DNA from: Limnohabitans sp. JirII-31
GTDB taxonomy: Bacteria > Pseudomonadota > Gammaproteobacteria > Burkholderiales > Burkholderiaceae_C
DNA: 64,000 nucleotides
NCBI RefSeq assembly: GCF_002778315.1
Contig: NZ_NESA01000012.1
Span: forward strand, 1 to 64,000
Direction of reading: 5' to 3'
A program made the position numbers and the translations under genes. Every line of letters begins with the position of its first letter. The stretch's first letter is position 1. Of this stretch, positions 8,788 through 18,273 are shown piece by piece. A model generated the notes under the pieces. That model saw nothing but the letters and a program-made list of their open reading frames with translations. It made no database searches and was not told the DNA's origin.

Positions 8788-9298
8788 TGCGTGATGCGGA
8801 GGGTGTCTTGCTGGAAATAACCCGCATCCTCTTGGCCACTTCTGATGTCGTTTTCCGCGAGGCTGTTGACTTGCTATCACCATCGTCTCTTGAGACACGC
8901 TTGCGCGCAAGTGCTTTCGTTGCGGGAGCCAAAACAGCTGCGTCTGCTGCCACGGTATCGTTTTCACGCCAAGGCAAAAAGTTTGGCAAGTTGATTCGGT
9001 TGCCGTTCTTCGCAACCACAGAAAGCTCCAGATTCAGATCAAGCGTTTTCAAAAATCGCCTGAGTGTGGAGACATAGGTGTCGGAGCGCTTCTCAAGCTG
9101 AGAAACCGCATGCTGTTTGATGCCGAGCTGTTTGGCGACTTGTACCTGTGTCTTGCCAACCGCCTTGCGAAAGTCAGTGAGGGTCTCGGCGTGCGCAATC
9201 ATGTCTTCGATTTTTTTGACACTCAGCGCCTCGATCTTCTTTTGCCGATCCTTTGGGAGGCCATCGATGATGTCGTCTAAATTTCGTCCCATGGTCAT
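8780..9298 (-). CDS. XRE-family antitoxin (HigA-like) with long basic tail
   Basis: A 172-residue protein with a helix-turn-helix of the XRE/Cro type at about residues 40-76 (TDFRKAVGKTQVQVAKQLGIKQHAVSQLEKR), the DNA-binding antitoxin of the downstream-antitoxin HigBA/RelE-type pair. It overlaps the toxin gene by 4 bases, so the pair is translationally coupled with the toxin first. It is far longer than usual for this family (~100-110 aa): after INLPNFLPW (~107) comes a ~60-residue low-complexity Ala/Lys/Arg/Ser tail. The GTG/ATG-rich start is MTMGRN; the ATG two codons in is equally possible. The expected role is neutralising the toxin and repressing the operon. Confidence 0.8.
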   Translation of the reverse strand: MTMGRNLDDIIDGLPKDRQKKIEALSVKKIEDMIAHAETLTDFRKAVGKTQVQVAKQLGIKQHAVSQLEKRSDTYVSTLRRFLKTLDLNLELSVVAKNGNRINLPNFLPWRENDTVAADAAVLAPATKALARKRVSRDDGDSKSTASRKTTSEVAKRMRVISSKTPSASRRA

Positions 9299-9714
9299 CT
9301 CCTATTTTTTCCCTGAGTAACTTTGCTTTTGATCTCAGGCTGGGCCACCTTGAATCTAGCCAAATGGCTGTCAAAACGTTCATTGGCCGTTTTCAACAAG
9401 TCTTTGTAGAACCTCTTCTCAACTGACCCCTGTTTAGCCGCTGCAACCAAGACGATGGCGTGACGATTGGGGTCGAAGGCAAAAGCTGCTCTCCAAATCT
9501 CTGCGCCGCGATTCGCCTTGAAGCGCAGTTCTTTCATATTGGGATGCTTGGCATTATTGAGCGTCCCAACGTGAGGACGATCAGCCTTTGGCCCTAGCTT
9601 CTTGACAGCCACCAGTGTGGCCAAAAGCTCATCCTGAACATCTGGTGAAAGCACATCAAACTCCGGGTCGAAGTCGTCGTGAAAAATGACCCGCCATTCC
9701 TTTCCCTGCCTCAA
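9295..9714 (-). CDS. RelE/HigB-family mRNA interferase toxin
   Basis: A 139-residue protein resembling HigB-type (COG4679) toxins: FHDDFDPEFDVLSPDVQDELLATLVAVKKLGP near the start, then MKELRFKANRGAEIWRAAFAFDPNRHAIVLVAAAKQG and KRFYKDLLKTA, the usual RelE-fold strand-helix signature with conserved Lys/Arg residues. Such toxins cleave mRNA on the ribosome. First gene of a two-gene operon with the antitoxin. Base composition is more AT-rich than the flanking suhB and mutS, suggesting acquisition. It is slightly longer than typical (100-120 aa) owing to a basic C-terminus. Confidence 0.82.
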   Translation of the reverse strand: MRQGKEWRVIFHDDFDPEFDVLSPDVQDELLATLVAVKKLGPKADRPHVGTLNNAKHPNMKELRFKANRGAEIWRAAFAFDPNRHAIVLVAAAKQGSVEKRFYKDLLKTANERFDSHLARFKVAQPEIKSKVTQGKNRR

Positions 9715-9750
9715 TTATCACCCCTTATTGATATCATGCAAAGATGATTT
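9715..9750 (-). promoter_or_regulatory. Likely promoter/operator of the toxin-antitoxin operon
   Basis: The AT-rich sequence just upstream of the toxin start contains the 8-bp palindrome TGATATCA (9729-9736) and, read on the minus strand, TGATAAT close to the start, which could serve as a -10 element. A palindrome overlapping the promoter is what autoregulation by an XRE antitoxin needs. Exact promoter elements are not certain. Confidence 0.35.
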
Positions 9751-9819
9751 CTTATTTTCAAATCAAAAACTCTGCTTCTTGACAATAGCGCCGGGTGGGC
9801 GATGAGATGGGTAGCGCCG

Positions 9820-9859
9820 TTTTGACAGTATTTAAGTCACGCTACAAAGCCTGTCAAAA
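9820..9859 (+). promoter_or_regulatory. 9-bp inverted repeat upstream of mutS
   Basis: TTTTGACAG (9820-9828) and CTGTCAAAA (9851-9859) are perfect reverse complements separated by 22 bases. The left arm contains a consensus -35 (TTGACA, 9822-9827) with TACAAA 15 bases later as a poor -10. The repeat could be an operator or a leader hairpin about 55 bases before mutS. A second short duplication (TAGCGCCG at 9786-9793 and 9812-9819) lies just upstream. Confidence 0.35.
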
Positions 9860-9913
9860 TACAAGCGAGCGAAACACTTGTCGGCATGAACGCATAAACG
9901 CGCCAAGTCATTG

Positions 9914-12571
9914 ATGCAAAAAGAACCCATTCAGAACGAAAAAGCACCCAAAGACTTCGCAGAACACACCCCCATGATGCAGCAGTACTTTGGCCTCAAG
10001 GCCGAGTACCCCGACACGCTGTTGTTCTACCGCATGGGCGACTTCTACGAGTTGTTCTTTGCCGATGCCGAAAAGGCCACCCGACTGCTCGACATCACGC
10101 TCACGCAGCGCGGCCAATCGGGCGGCCAGCCGGTGGTGATGGCGGGGGTGCCATTCCATTCAGTCGAAACCTATTTGGCACGCTTGCTCAAGCTGGGCGA
10201 ATCGGTGGCCATTTGCGAACAGGTGGGCGATGTGGCCACCAGCAAAGGGCCGGTTGAACGCAAGGTGGTGCGCGTGGTCACCCCCGGCACGCTGACCGAC
10301 AGCGCCTTGTTGTCTGACAAGAGCGAAGCCTTTGTGCTGGCGGTGCACCAAAGCGCACGCACCGGGTGTGGCTTGGCGTGGCTGAGCATCACGCAAGGCT
10401 TGGTGCATCTGGCCGAATGCGACAGCGATGCCTTGCCCAGCTGGCTGGCCCGCATTGCGCCCAGCGAGGTGATTTACAGCGCCGAAGTCAGCCCTGTGTT
10501 TGAGCAACAGCTCAAGGCCTTGTGCCAGCAGGTGAACCTGCCCATCCACATCCGTCCGGCCTGGCAGTTTGATGCTGCCCTAGGCGCACGCAAATTGTTG
10601 GAGCACCTGAAGGCAGCCTCGCTCAATGCCTGGAACGCCCAAGACGTGAGCCAAGCCCACGCGGCTGTGGCCGCGCTGCTGGGCTATGCCGAGCACACGC
10701 AAGGCCGTGCCCTGACCCATGTGCACGGCGTGATGGTGGCACGCGATGACGCGCTGATTGATTTGCCCCTGACCACCCGCCGCAACCTGGAGCTGACCCA
10801 AACCCTGCGCGGCGAAGACAGCCCCACGCTGTTCTCACTGCTCGACACCTGCATGACGGGCATGGGTAGCCGCGAGCTCAAGCGCTGGCTGCTTGAACCC
10901 GAGCGTGACCGCAGCAACGCCCAACACCGTTTGGCAGCGATTACAGCCTTGCAAGACACCCGGCACGGCCAAGCCTACAAAGCCTTGCGCGAAGCCTTGA
11001 AAGGCTCGGCCGATGTGCAGCGCATCAGCGCGCGCGTGGCCTTGCGTCAGGTGCGCCCACGCGAGCTGGTGGCACTCGGGCTGGCCCTGCACAAAGCCTG
11101 GCAGATGCAGCCGCTGTTGGCGCCCCTGTTGCCCGCCAGCCCCTTACTCCACACCGTGGTGCAAGCCCTGAACATGCCGCCTGAATGTGCGCAGCTGATT
11201 GCCAGCGCGCTGTTGCCCGAGCCTGCCGCGTTGGTGCGCGATGGCGGCGTGATGGGCGACGGCTTTGACGCCGAACTCGATGAGTTGCGGGCCATTCAAA
11301 CCAATTGCGACGACTTTTTGCTGGCGCTGGAAACGCGTGAGCGCGAGCGCACCGGCATTGCCAACCTGCGGGTGCAATTCAACAAGGTGCATGGCTTTTA
11401 CATTGAAGTCACGCAAGGCCAGGTGGACAAGGTGCCCGAGGACTACCGCCGTCGCCAGACCCTGAAAAATGCTGAGCGTTTCATCACGCCCGAACTCAAA
11501 GCCTTTGAAGACAAAGCACTGAGCGCACAAGAGCGTGCGCTGGCACGCGAAAAGTTTTTGTACGAGCAATTGCTCGACGCGCTGCAAGTGTTTGTGCCAG
11601 CCCTCACCCGTTTGGCCACGGCGGTGGCCACGCTGGACGCCTTGAGTGCTTTGGCCGAACGCTCGCTCACGCTGAATTGGTGTGCCCCCGAGTTTGTCAA
11701 AACCCCTTGCATCGAGATCACCCAGGGTCGTCACCCGGTGGTTGAAGCGCGTTTGGCCGAAACCCATGGCATGGCCTCGGGCGGTGCCGCCAAAACCTTC
11801 ATTGCCAACGACACGCGCCTGGGGCCCACGCAACGCATGCAAGTCATCACCGGCCCCAACATGGGCGGTAAGTCCACCTACATGCGCCAAGTGGCCCTGA
11901 TCGTGTTGCTGGCCAGCATCGGCAGCCATGTGCCAGCGAGCGCCTGTCGCTTGGGGCCGATTGATGCCATCCACACCCGCATCGGTGCGGCCGATGACTT
12001 GGCCAATGCGCAGTCCACCTTCATGCTGGAGATGACCGAAGCCGCGCAAATCTTGCACGCCGCCACGCCACACAGCTTGGTGCTGATGGATGAGATTGGC
12101 CGTGGCACCTCGACCTTCGACGGCTTGGCCTTGGCCAGCGGCATTGCCGCGCATTTGCACGACAAGACGCAAGCTTTCACGCTGTTTGCCACCCACTACT
12201 TTGAACTCACCGAGTTCCCGGCCAACCACCGCGCCGCCGTGAACGTGCACGTGAGTGCAGCAGAGAGTGGCAACCACATTGTGTTTTTGCACGAAATTCA
12301 GCCGGGACCTGCCAGCAAGAGCTACGGCATCCAGGTGGCACGTTTGGCAGGCATGCCGACCCCCGTGCTCAACCATGCACGTCATGCCTTAGCCTCGCTC
12401 GAAGCGGGAGCCGATGCGTCACGCGTGCAGGTCGACCTGTTTGCCCCACCGCCTGAAGTCGAGCACGTAGGCCCCAGCTTGCTGCATGCGAAACTGGCCG
12501 AGATCGACCCCGACAAACTCAGTCCACGCGATGCGCTGGACGCCCTGTATCAACTCAAGAAACTGTCATGA
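9914..12571 (+). CDS. mutS: DNA mismatch repair protein MutS
   Basis: An 885-residue MutS, usual length for the family. The N-terminal mismatch-recognition motif [10 protein letters not shown] (Phe-x-Glu, ~39-46) is intact; the clamp/lever region follows; the ABC-type ATPase shows Walker [10 protein letters not shown] (~647), the ABC-signature-like STFMLEM and Walker [17 protein letters not shown], and the C-terminus has the MutS dimerisation tail. It recognises base mismatches and recruits MutL. The start is taken as the ATG at 9914, not the adjacent TTG at 9911. Its stop overlaps the anbu start by 4 bases. Confidence 0.97.
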   Translation: MQKEPIQNEKAPKDFAEHTPMMQQYFGLKAEYPDTLLFYRMGDFYELFFADAEKATRLLDITLTQRGQSGGQPVVMAGVPFHSVETYLARLLKLGESVAICEQVGDVATSKGPVERKVVRVVTPGTLTDSALLSDKSEAFVLAVHQSARTGCGLAWLSITQGLVHLAECDSDALPSWLARIAPSEVIYSAEVSPVFEQQLKALCQQVNLPIHIRPAWQFDAALGARKLLEHLKAASLNAWNAQDVSQAHAAVAALLGYAEHTQGRALTHVHGVMVARDDALIDLPLTTRRNLELTQTLRGEDSPTLFSLLDTCMTGMGSRELKRWLLEPERDRSNAQHRLAAITALQDTRHGQAYKALREALKGSADVQRISARVALRQVRPRELVALGLALHKAWQMQPLLAPLLPASPLLHTVVQALNMPPECAQLIASALLPEPAALVRDGGVMGDGFDAELDELRAIQTNCDDFLLALETRERERTGIANLRVQFNKVHGFYIEVTQGQVDKVPEDYRRRQTLKNAERFITPELKAFEDKALSAQERALAREKFLYEQLLDALQVFVPALTRLATAVATLDALSALAERSLTLNWCAPEFVKTPCIEITQGRHPVVEARLAETHGMASGGAAKTFIANDTRLGPTQRMQVITGPNMGGKSTYMRQVALIVLLASIGSHVPASACRLGPIDAIHTRIGAADDLANAQSTFMLEMTEAAQILHAATPHSLVLMDEIGRGTSTFDGLALASGIAAHLHDKTQAFTLFATHYFELTEFPANHRAAVNVHVSAAESGNHIVFLHEIQPGPASKSYGIQVARLAGMPTPVLNHARHALASLEAGADASRVQVDLFAPPPEVEHVGPSLLHAKLAEIDPDKLSPRDALDALYQLKKLS

Positions 12572-13395
12572 CTTATTGCGTAGGCATCAAACTCAAAGCT
12601 GGCTTGGTCTTTTTGTCAGACTCGCGCACCAACGCGGGCCTGGACCAAATCAGCACCTTCCGAAAAATGATCGTCTACGAAAAGCCGGGCGACCGCTTCA
12701 TGGTGTTGTTGTCGGCGGGTAATTTGTCGATCTCGCAATCGGTGCGCGAGATCTTGCAAGTCGAGCAACTCAAAGACACACCCGAGAGCGACCCCACCAC
12801 CATTTGGAATGCCAAGAGCATGTTTGACGCGGTGCGCGTGCTGGGCTCCGCCATTCGCCGGGTGTACGAGCGCGATGCGGCTGCACTGAAAGCCGCTGGC
12901 GTGGACTTCAATGTGTCGCTGATTTTTGGCGGGCAAATTGCGGGTGAAGGCATGCGCTTGTTCCAGGTGTACTCGCCCGGCAACTTCATCGAAGCCACAG
13001 CGGAGACGCCGTACTTTCAAATTGGCGAGTCCAAATACGGCAAGCCCGTGCTCGACCGCGTGCTGCACCCCGACACCCCGCTCAACGAGGCAGCCAAATG
13101 CGCCCTGGTGTCGATGGACTCGACCCTCAAATCCAACTTATCGGTGGGCTTGCCCCTGGACATGGTGGTGTACGAGGCCGACAGTTTTCAAAGCGACAAA
13201 GTGGTCTGCATCGACGAGCACAACCCCTACTTCCAAATGCTGCATAACAGCTGGGGCCAGCGCTTGCGCGAAGTGTTCGATGGCATTGAAGACCCGATGT
13301 GGGATGGTGGCCAAACCACCACGCCTCTGATGCAAGCCGCTTTGCGCGCGCAAGCCCTCAAAAAAATTGAGACTCCAGACGACAAGCTGATCTGA
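12568..13395 (+). CDS. anbu: Anbu-type proteasome-like peptidase
   Basis: A 275-residue proteasome-type peptidase (COG3484), the Anbu ('ancestral beta subunit') group within the Ntn-hydrolase fold. The start [31 protein letters not shown] is characteristic. Thr2 (N-terminal after Met removal), Asp18 and Lys33 sit where the proteasome Thr1/Asp17/Lys33 triad is expected, and no propeptide is present. Anbu proteins assemble into open helical rings; their substrate is unknown. In many genomes anbu sits with transglutaminase-like, alpha-E and ATP-grasp genes; none of these is here. Instead it overlaps mutS by 4 bases and is followed after 5 bases by an alpha/beta hydrolase. Confidence 0.9.
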   Translation: MTYCVGIKLKAGLVFLSDSRTNAGLDQISTFRKMIVYEKPGDRFMVLLSAGNLSISQSVREILQVEQLKDTPESDPTTIWNAKSMFDAVRVLGSAIRRVYERDAAALKAAGVDFNVSLIFGGQIAGEGMRLFQVYSPGNFIEATAETPYFQIGESKYGKPVLDRVLHPDTPLNEAAKCALVSMDSTLKSNLSVGLPLDMVVYEADSFQSDKVVCIDEHNPYFQMLHNSWGQRLREVFDGIEDPMWDGGQTTTPLMQAALRAQALKKIETPDDKLI

Positions 13396-13400
13396 CTTGC

Positions 13401-14219
13401 ATGACACCGCAACCCCTGATCGTCTTCTCGCACGGCAACAGCTTTCCAGCGAGCACGTATGGCGTGATGCTGGATGCCTTGCGCCAGCGTGGTTTTCAAG
13501 TGGAGGCCATTGAAAAGCTGGGCCACAACCCACGCTATCCGGTGACCAACAACTGGCCTCACTTGGTGCAAGAGCTGACCGACTTTGTGACGCCTTTGGC
13601 CGCTGCTGCGCCGGTGTTTTTGGTGGGGCACTCACTGGGCGGCATCTTGAGCATGATGGTGGCAGCCCAATCACCCGCTCTGATACGCGGCGTGGTGTTG
13701 CTGGACTCGCCCATGCTGGGTGGCTGGCGCGCCAACTTGCTCAAGATGGGCAAACGCCTGCCTATGGCGGAGTCACTGTCGCCCGCCGCGGTGAGCCGCA
13801 AACGCCGTATCAGCTGGCCCAGCCAAGCCGAGGTGTTGGCCCACTTTCAACGCAAGCAGGTGTTTGCCAAATGGCACCCGCGCGTGTTGCACGACTACGT
13901 GACGCACGGCACGCATGAGGTGCAGGGTGCACAAGGCGTGCGCCGTCTGCTGAGTTTTGACCGCGACATTGAAAGCGCGATTTACAACGGCTTGCCCGAT
14001 CACTTGGAGGGCTACTTCAAGCGTCACCCCTTGCAGTGCAAGGCGGCCTTGATTGGCGGCTTGCAATCGCGTGAGTTGCGGCAAGTGGGGCTGGACTTCA
14101 GCCGCCGCATCACCCAAGGACGCATTGCCATGGTGGATGGCACACACCTGTTTCCGATGGAGCATCCGCTGGTGGCGGCGGCAGCCGTTGAGGCCGCGCT
14201 GTTGAATTTGATTGGCTGA
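13401..14219 (+). CDS. Alpha/beta hydrolase
   Basis: A 272-residue alpha/beta-hydrolase-fold enzyme, probably an esterase-like serine hydrolase of unknown substrate. The nucleophile elbow GHSLGG lies near residues 76-81; an oxyanion HG (SHGNSFP) is near residue 10; a late GTHLFPMEHP segment supplies the likely catalytic His. It begins 5 bases after anbu, so it is probably the third gene of the mutS-anbu transcript. Converges on uppP. Confidence 0.85.
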   Translation: MTPQPLIVFSHGNSFPASTYGVMLDALRQRGFQVEAIEKLGHNPRYPVTNNWPHLVQELTDFVTPLAAAAPVFLVGHSLGGILSMMVAAQSPALIRGVVLLDSPMLGGWRANLLKMGKRLPMAESLSPAAVSRKRRISWPSQAEVLAHFQRKQVFAKWHPRVLHDYVTHGTHEVQGAQGVRRLLSFDRDIESAIYNGLPDHLEGYFKRHPLQCKAALIGGLQSRELRQVGLDFSRRITQGRIAMVDGTHLFPMEHPLVAAAAVEAALLNLIG

Positions 14220-14250
14220 TGAAAGCGGGCTGATTGAACTGGGCTGGTAT

Positions 14251-15123
14251 TTACGCCGACCAAGTCACCGCGCCTGACCAAGCGGTGGCCAACACCACGA
14301 CGCCAAACACAATGCGGTACCAGGCAAACGGGATGAAGCTGTGGGTGGCGATGTAGCGCAACAGCCAACGCACACACACCCAAGCGCTGATGAACGAAAA
14401 CACCAGGCCCACTGCAAACACGGGCGCGTCGGCCAAGCTCAGCAAGGCACGCTCTTTGTACAGGCTATAGGCACCGGCCCCGATCAAGGTGGGAATGGCC
14501 AGGTAAAACGAAAAGTCGGTAGCGGCTTTGCGTGATAGCCCCAACAACATGCCGCCAATGATGGTGGCACCACTGCGGCTGGTGCCTGGAATCATGGCCA
14601 GGCATTGCACCAAGCCCACCTTTAAAGCGTCGCGCGGGGTCATGGACTCGACATTCAAGATGCGGGCGTTGTCGTTGGGGTGCACATCCATCGCGCCCTC
14701 GGTGCCGGTCAAGGCGTGGCGTCGTCCCCAGCCCTCGGCCCACAAGATGATGAAGCCACCCAAAATGAAGGTGCTCGCCACCACGGTGGGCGTGAACAAA
14801 TGGGCTTTGATGAACTTGCCGAACAACAAGCCCAACACCACGGCAGGCACAAAGGCAATCAGCACATTCAACGCGAACCGGCGTGCCATGCGTTGCGAAG
14901 GCAAAGCCACCACGGTGCTGGCTATTTTTTGCCAGTACACCAAGACCACCGCAAAGATGGCACCCGTTTGAATGGCAATGTCAAACACCTTGGCCTTGTC
15001 ATCGTCAAAGCCGAGCAACGCACCAGCCAAGATCAAATGTCCGGTGCTGGAGATGGGCAAAAACTCGGTCAACCCTTCGACCACGCCCATCACGGCGGCC
15101 TTCAATAGCAAAACGATATCCAT
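14251..15123 (-). CDS. uppP: Undecaprenyl-diphosphatase UppP (BacA)
   Basis: A 290-residue, about eight-segment integral membrane protein that dephosphorylates undecaprenyl diphosphate to recycle the lipid carrier for peptidoglycan and other envelope polymers; overexpression gives bacitracin resistance. Signature motifs [17 protein letters not shown] (from residue 16) and [14 protein letters not shown] (around 175-190) are both complete. Start chosen at 15123 (MDIVLLL); an ATG 24 bases upstream adds a non-family leader. It follows the MFS gene by 24 bases on the same strand. Confidence 0.96.
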   Translation of the reverse strand: MDIVLLLKAAVMGVVEGLTEFLPISSTGHLILAGALLGFDDDKAKVFDIAIQTGAIFAVVLVYWQKIASTVVALPSQRMARRFALNVLIAFVPAVVLGLLFGKFIKAHLFTPTVVASTFILGGFIILWAEGWGRRHALTGTEGAMDVHPNDNARILNVESMTPRDALKVGLVQCLAMIPGTSRSGATIIGGMLLGLSRKAATDFSFYLAIPTLIGAGAYSLYKERALLSLADAPVFAVGLVFSFISAWVCVRWLLRYIATHSFIPFAWYRIVFGVVVLATAWSGAVTWSA

Positions 15124-15147
15124 ACAACTCCAGCAAAACGTGCGCAA

Positions 15148-16377
15148 TTATCGGGGCGACTGAGGGTGGCGGCGCAGATACAACACCGCCAACACCAACG
15201 AGCCCACTTGCAGCGCCGAACAAAAGAAGAACGGTGCACCAATGCGCCAATCGCCTTGCGGAAAGTGCGACACCGCAGCCAGCAAAGGGGCACCCAGCAT
15301 GGGTGCCACCACGGCCATCAAGCCGTTGAGTGAGCTGACGGCCCCCATGGTCTGGCCTTGGTTGCGGCTGTCGGCAGCAGACGAAATCAAGCTTTGCACC
15401 GAGGCCGTGACCGTACCCCCGAGCAGGTTGATGCCAATCACGGCGTACATCATCCAGCCCTCGGTGGCGGCACCCCACAAAAAGTACCCCAGCGCCGACG
15501 ACACCAAACCCATGATGACCAAACGCTGAGGCTTGAAGCGTTTGAGCAGCGGGCCCATCAACACCCCTTGCACCAGCACGGCCGTGACCCCTACAGCGGT
15601 GAGTGAGTAACCGTTTTCCTCTGCCCCCCAACCAAACTTGAAGGCGTTGTAGAGCACCCACACGGTGTAGAGCACAAACTGCGCAAGGCCACTCAAGGCC
15701 ACCACGCCCACCAAAGGCCCCACGCCTCTGAGCTGAGCCAAACCACGCAAGGCCTTGATGGGGTTGGCGTCGCGCCAGGCAAAGGGTTTGCGCTTGTCCA
15801 ATGGCAGGGACTCAGGCAACACAAAGTAGCCATACAGCAGGTTCAACAAGGTCAAACCACCGGCCAAGTAAAAAGGCAAGTGCAGGTTGATGGCCCCCAT
15901 CAAACCACCCACCACGGGCCCGATGATGAAGCCCACGCCCATCATGGCGCCTAGCAAGCCAAAGCGTTTGGCACGTTGCTCGGGTGACGAAATGTCGGCC
16001 ACATAGGCGTTGGCAATGGCAATATTGCCTTGCATCACACCACCCAAGGTGCGCACCACGATCAAGCCCCACAAGGTGTCGGTCAGCGCAATGCCAAAGA
16101 AGCTGATGCCCAAGCCCATGAAACCCAGCAACAACACCGGACGGCGACCAAAGCGGTCTGACAGTGCGCCCAGCAGCGGCGAGCCCAAAAAGTTGGCCAT
16201 GCCAAAGGCCACAGCGACCACGCCGTACCAATAGGCCTGATCGGCTTGGTTGGCAGAAAAACTGGCCACCAGCACAGGCAAGACCGGGATGATGACCCCA
16301 ATGGCCGCCATGTCGATGAGCACGGCGAGCATGATGAAAGGCATCGCCGCCTCACGGTTGCGAAGGGTTTGAAACAT
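15148..16377 (-). CDS. MFS efflux transporter, TCR/Tet-like
   Basis: A 409-residue 12-helix major facilitator. The N-terminal half has the classical motif between helices 2 and 3, [17 protein letters not shown], and a motif C-like GPVVGGLMG in helix 5, both typical of the drug:H+ antiporter TCR/tetracycline group. This points to proton-driven export, with substrate unknown. Likely co-transcribed with uppP. The start ([14 protein letters not shown]) lies about 95 bases from the divergent glnS start. Confidence 0.85.
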   Translation of the reverse strand: MFQTLRNREAAMPFIMLAVLIDMAAIGVIIPVLPVLVASFSANQADQAYWYGVVAVAFGMANFLGSPLLGALSDRFGRRPVLLLGFMGLGISFFGIALTDTLWGLIVVRTLGGVMQGNIAIANAYVADISSPEQRAKRFGLLGAMMGVGFIIGPVVGGLMGAINLHLPFYLAGGLTLLNLLYGYFVLPESLPLDKRKPFAWRDANPIKALRGLAQLRGVGPLVGVVALSGLAQFVLYTVWVLYNAFKFGWGAEENGYSLTAVGVTAVLVQGVLMGPLLKRFKPQRLVIMGLVSSALGYFLWGAATEGWMMYAVIGINLLGGTVTASVQSLISSAADSRNQGQTMGAVSSLNGLMAVVAPMLGAPLLAAVSHFPQGDWRIGAPFFFCSALQVGSLVLAVLYLRRHPQSPR

Positions 16378-16473
16378 AGTGGGAAGGTCGATTCAGAGCA
16401 AAGAGATGGAGTGCGCATTTTAAAGAGCACCCTGCACTCGAGAAGGCATGGGGCCGCCTCTAAAATGAAAGTT

Positions 16474-18264
16474 ATGACTACACCGGCTGACAACGACCAC
16501 AAACCCAGCAATTTTTTGCGCCAAATCATTGAAAACGACCTGGCCCAAGGCACTTACGCCAGCCGCCGTTGGGCCGGCAGCCCCGGTGACGCGGCACACC
16601 ACGCACAAGGTGCACCAGACCCAGCCAAGATTCGCACCCGTTTTCCGCCCGAGCCTAACGGCTACTTGCACGTGGGGCATGCCAAAAGCATTTGCCTGAA
16701 CTTTGGTTTGGCCCGCGATTACGGTGGCGTGTGTCACCTGCGCTTTGACGACACCAACCCAGAAAAAGAAGACACCGAGTACGTCAACAGCATCATCGAC
16801 GCCGTGAAGTGGCTGGGCTTTGACTGGGCGCAACTTGGTCAAACGCCAGGCAGTGCTGCGCCTTATCAGGCCAGCGACTACTTTGACTTCATGTACCGCG
16901 CGGCCGAGCACCTGATTGAAGCGGGCCACGCCTATGTGGACGAGCAAAGTGCAGAGGACATGCGCGTCAACCGCGGCGATTTTTCTAAACCCGGGGTCAA
17001 CAGCCCGTTTCGCAGCCGCACACCGGCTGAGAACTTGGCACGCTTTCGCGACATGCGAGGCGGTTTGCTGGAAGACGGCGCGGCGGTGCTGCGCGCCAAG
17101 ATTGACATGGCCGCGCCCAACATCAACATGCGCGATCCGGCCATCTACCGCATTCGCCGTGCCACCCACCATCACACGGGCGACACCTGGTGCATCTACC
17201 CGATGTACACCTTTGCGCACCCGATCGAAGACGCGTTGGAACAAATCACCCACAGCATTTGCACGCTGGAGTTTGAAGACCAGCGCCCGTTTTACGACTG
17301 GTTGATGGCCCGTTTGTGCGAAGGTGGTTTGCTGGCAGCGCCCTCACCTAAGCAGTATGAATTTGCGCGCTTGAACCTGACCTATGTGGTCACCAGCAAG
17401 CGCAAATTGGCCCAACTGGTCAACGAAGGCAAGGTGTCGGGCTGGGACGATCCGCGCATGCCCACCATCGTGGGTTTGCGCCGTCGCGGCTACACCCCCG
17501 AGAGCTTGCAGTTGTTCGCCGAGCGCATTGGTGTGACCAAGAGCGACAGCTGGATTGACTACAGCACCCTGGAGGGTTGCCTGCGTGAAGACCTCGACCC
17601 CAAAGCCGCGCGTGCATCCGTGGTGCTGGACCCGGTGAAACTGGTCATCACCAACTGGGATGCCTTGCATGGCGCTGGCACGCTGGACGATTGCCACGCC
17701 CCAGTACACCCGCATCACCCCGAGTTGGGACAACGCCAATTCAAGTTCGGCAAAGAACTGTGGATTGAGCGTGGCGACTACAAAGAAACACCACCCAAAG
17801 GCTTCTTTCGCTTGTTTCCCGGCAACAAGGTGCGCTTGAAATATGGCCATGTCATCACCTGCACGGGCGCCATCAAAGACGCCAACGGCCAAGTGCTTGA
17901 AGTGCATGCTGAACTCATCCCCGACACCAAGAGCGGCACGCCCGGATCGGACAGTGTGAAGGTCAAAGGCGTGATCACTTGGGTCGGCGCATCGGATGGC
18001 GTACAAGCCGAAGTGCGCCTCTACGACCGCTTGTTCACCGACGCACAACCCGACGCAGGTGGCAAAGACTTTTTGAGCTTGCTCAACCCCGACAGCTTGA
18101 AGGTGGTGACCGCGTATGCCGAACCTTCATTGGCGCACAGCGCGGCAGGCACGCACTTTCAGTTCGAGCGCCATGGCTACTTTGTGGCCGATCGCACAGA
18201 CCATGCGGCAGGTCGCTTGGTGTTCAACAAGGCCACGGGGTTGAAGGACACGTGGGCAAAGTAA
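16474..18264 (+). CDS. glnS: Glutaminyl-tRNA synthetase
   Basis: A 596-residue class I aminoacyl-tRNA synthetase charging tRNA-Gln. HIGH-type motif PPEPNGYLHVGHAKSI is near residue 55-70; KMSKS-type VVTSKRKLAQL near 305; GlnRS-specific LRFDDTNPEKED near 92 and the beta-barrel anticodon-binding region at the C-terminus are present. The ATG at 16474 (MTTPADN) fits relatives; an ATG three codons earlier (16465) is possible. Longer in-frame extensions reach into the divergent MFS gene and were rejected. Confidence 0.96.
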   Translation: MTTPADNDHKPSNFLRQIIENDLAQGTYASRRWAGSPGDAAHHAQGAPDPAKIRTRFPPEPNGYLHVGHAKSICLNFGLARDYGGVCHLRFDDTNPEKEDTEYVNSIIDAVKWLGFDWAQLGQTPGSAAPYQASDYFDFMYRAAEHLIEAGHAYVDEQSAEDMRVNRGDFSKPGVNSPFRSRTPAENLARFRDMRGGLLEDGAAVLRAKIDMAAPNINMRDPAIYRIRRATHHHTGDTWCIYPMYTFAHPIEDALEQITHSICTLEFEDQRPFYDWLMARLCEGGLLAAPSPKQYEFARLNLTYVVTSKRKLAQLVNEGKVSGWDDPRMPTIVGLRRRGYTPESLQLFAERIGVTKSDSWIDYSTLEGCLREDLDPKAARASVVLDPVKLVITNWDALHGAGTLDDCHAPVHPHHPELGQRQFKFGKELWIERGDYKETPPKGFFRLFPGNKVRLKYGHVITCTGAIKDANGQVLEVHAELIPDTKSGTPGSDSVKVKGVITWVGASDGVQAEVRLYDRLFTDAQPDAGGKDFLSLLNPDSLKVVTAYAEPSLAHSAAGTHFQFERHGYFVADRTDHAAGRLVFNKATGLKDTWAK

Positions 18265-18273
18265 TTCGCTCGA

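Noticed and set aside
11144..12385. 413-codon minus-strand frame inside mutS
   Set aside because: Antisense to the conserved ATPase domain of MutS; no recognisable domain.
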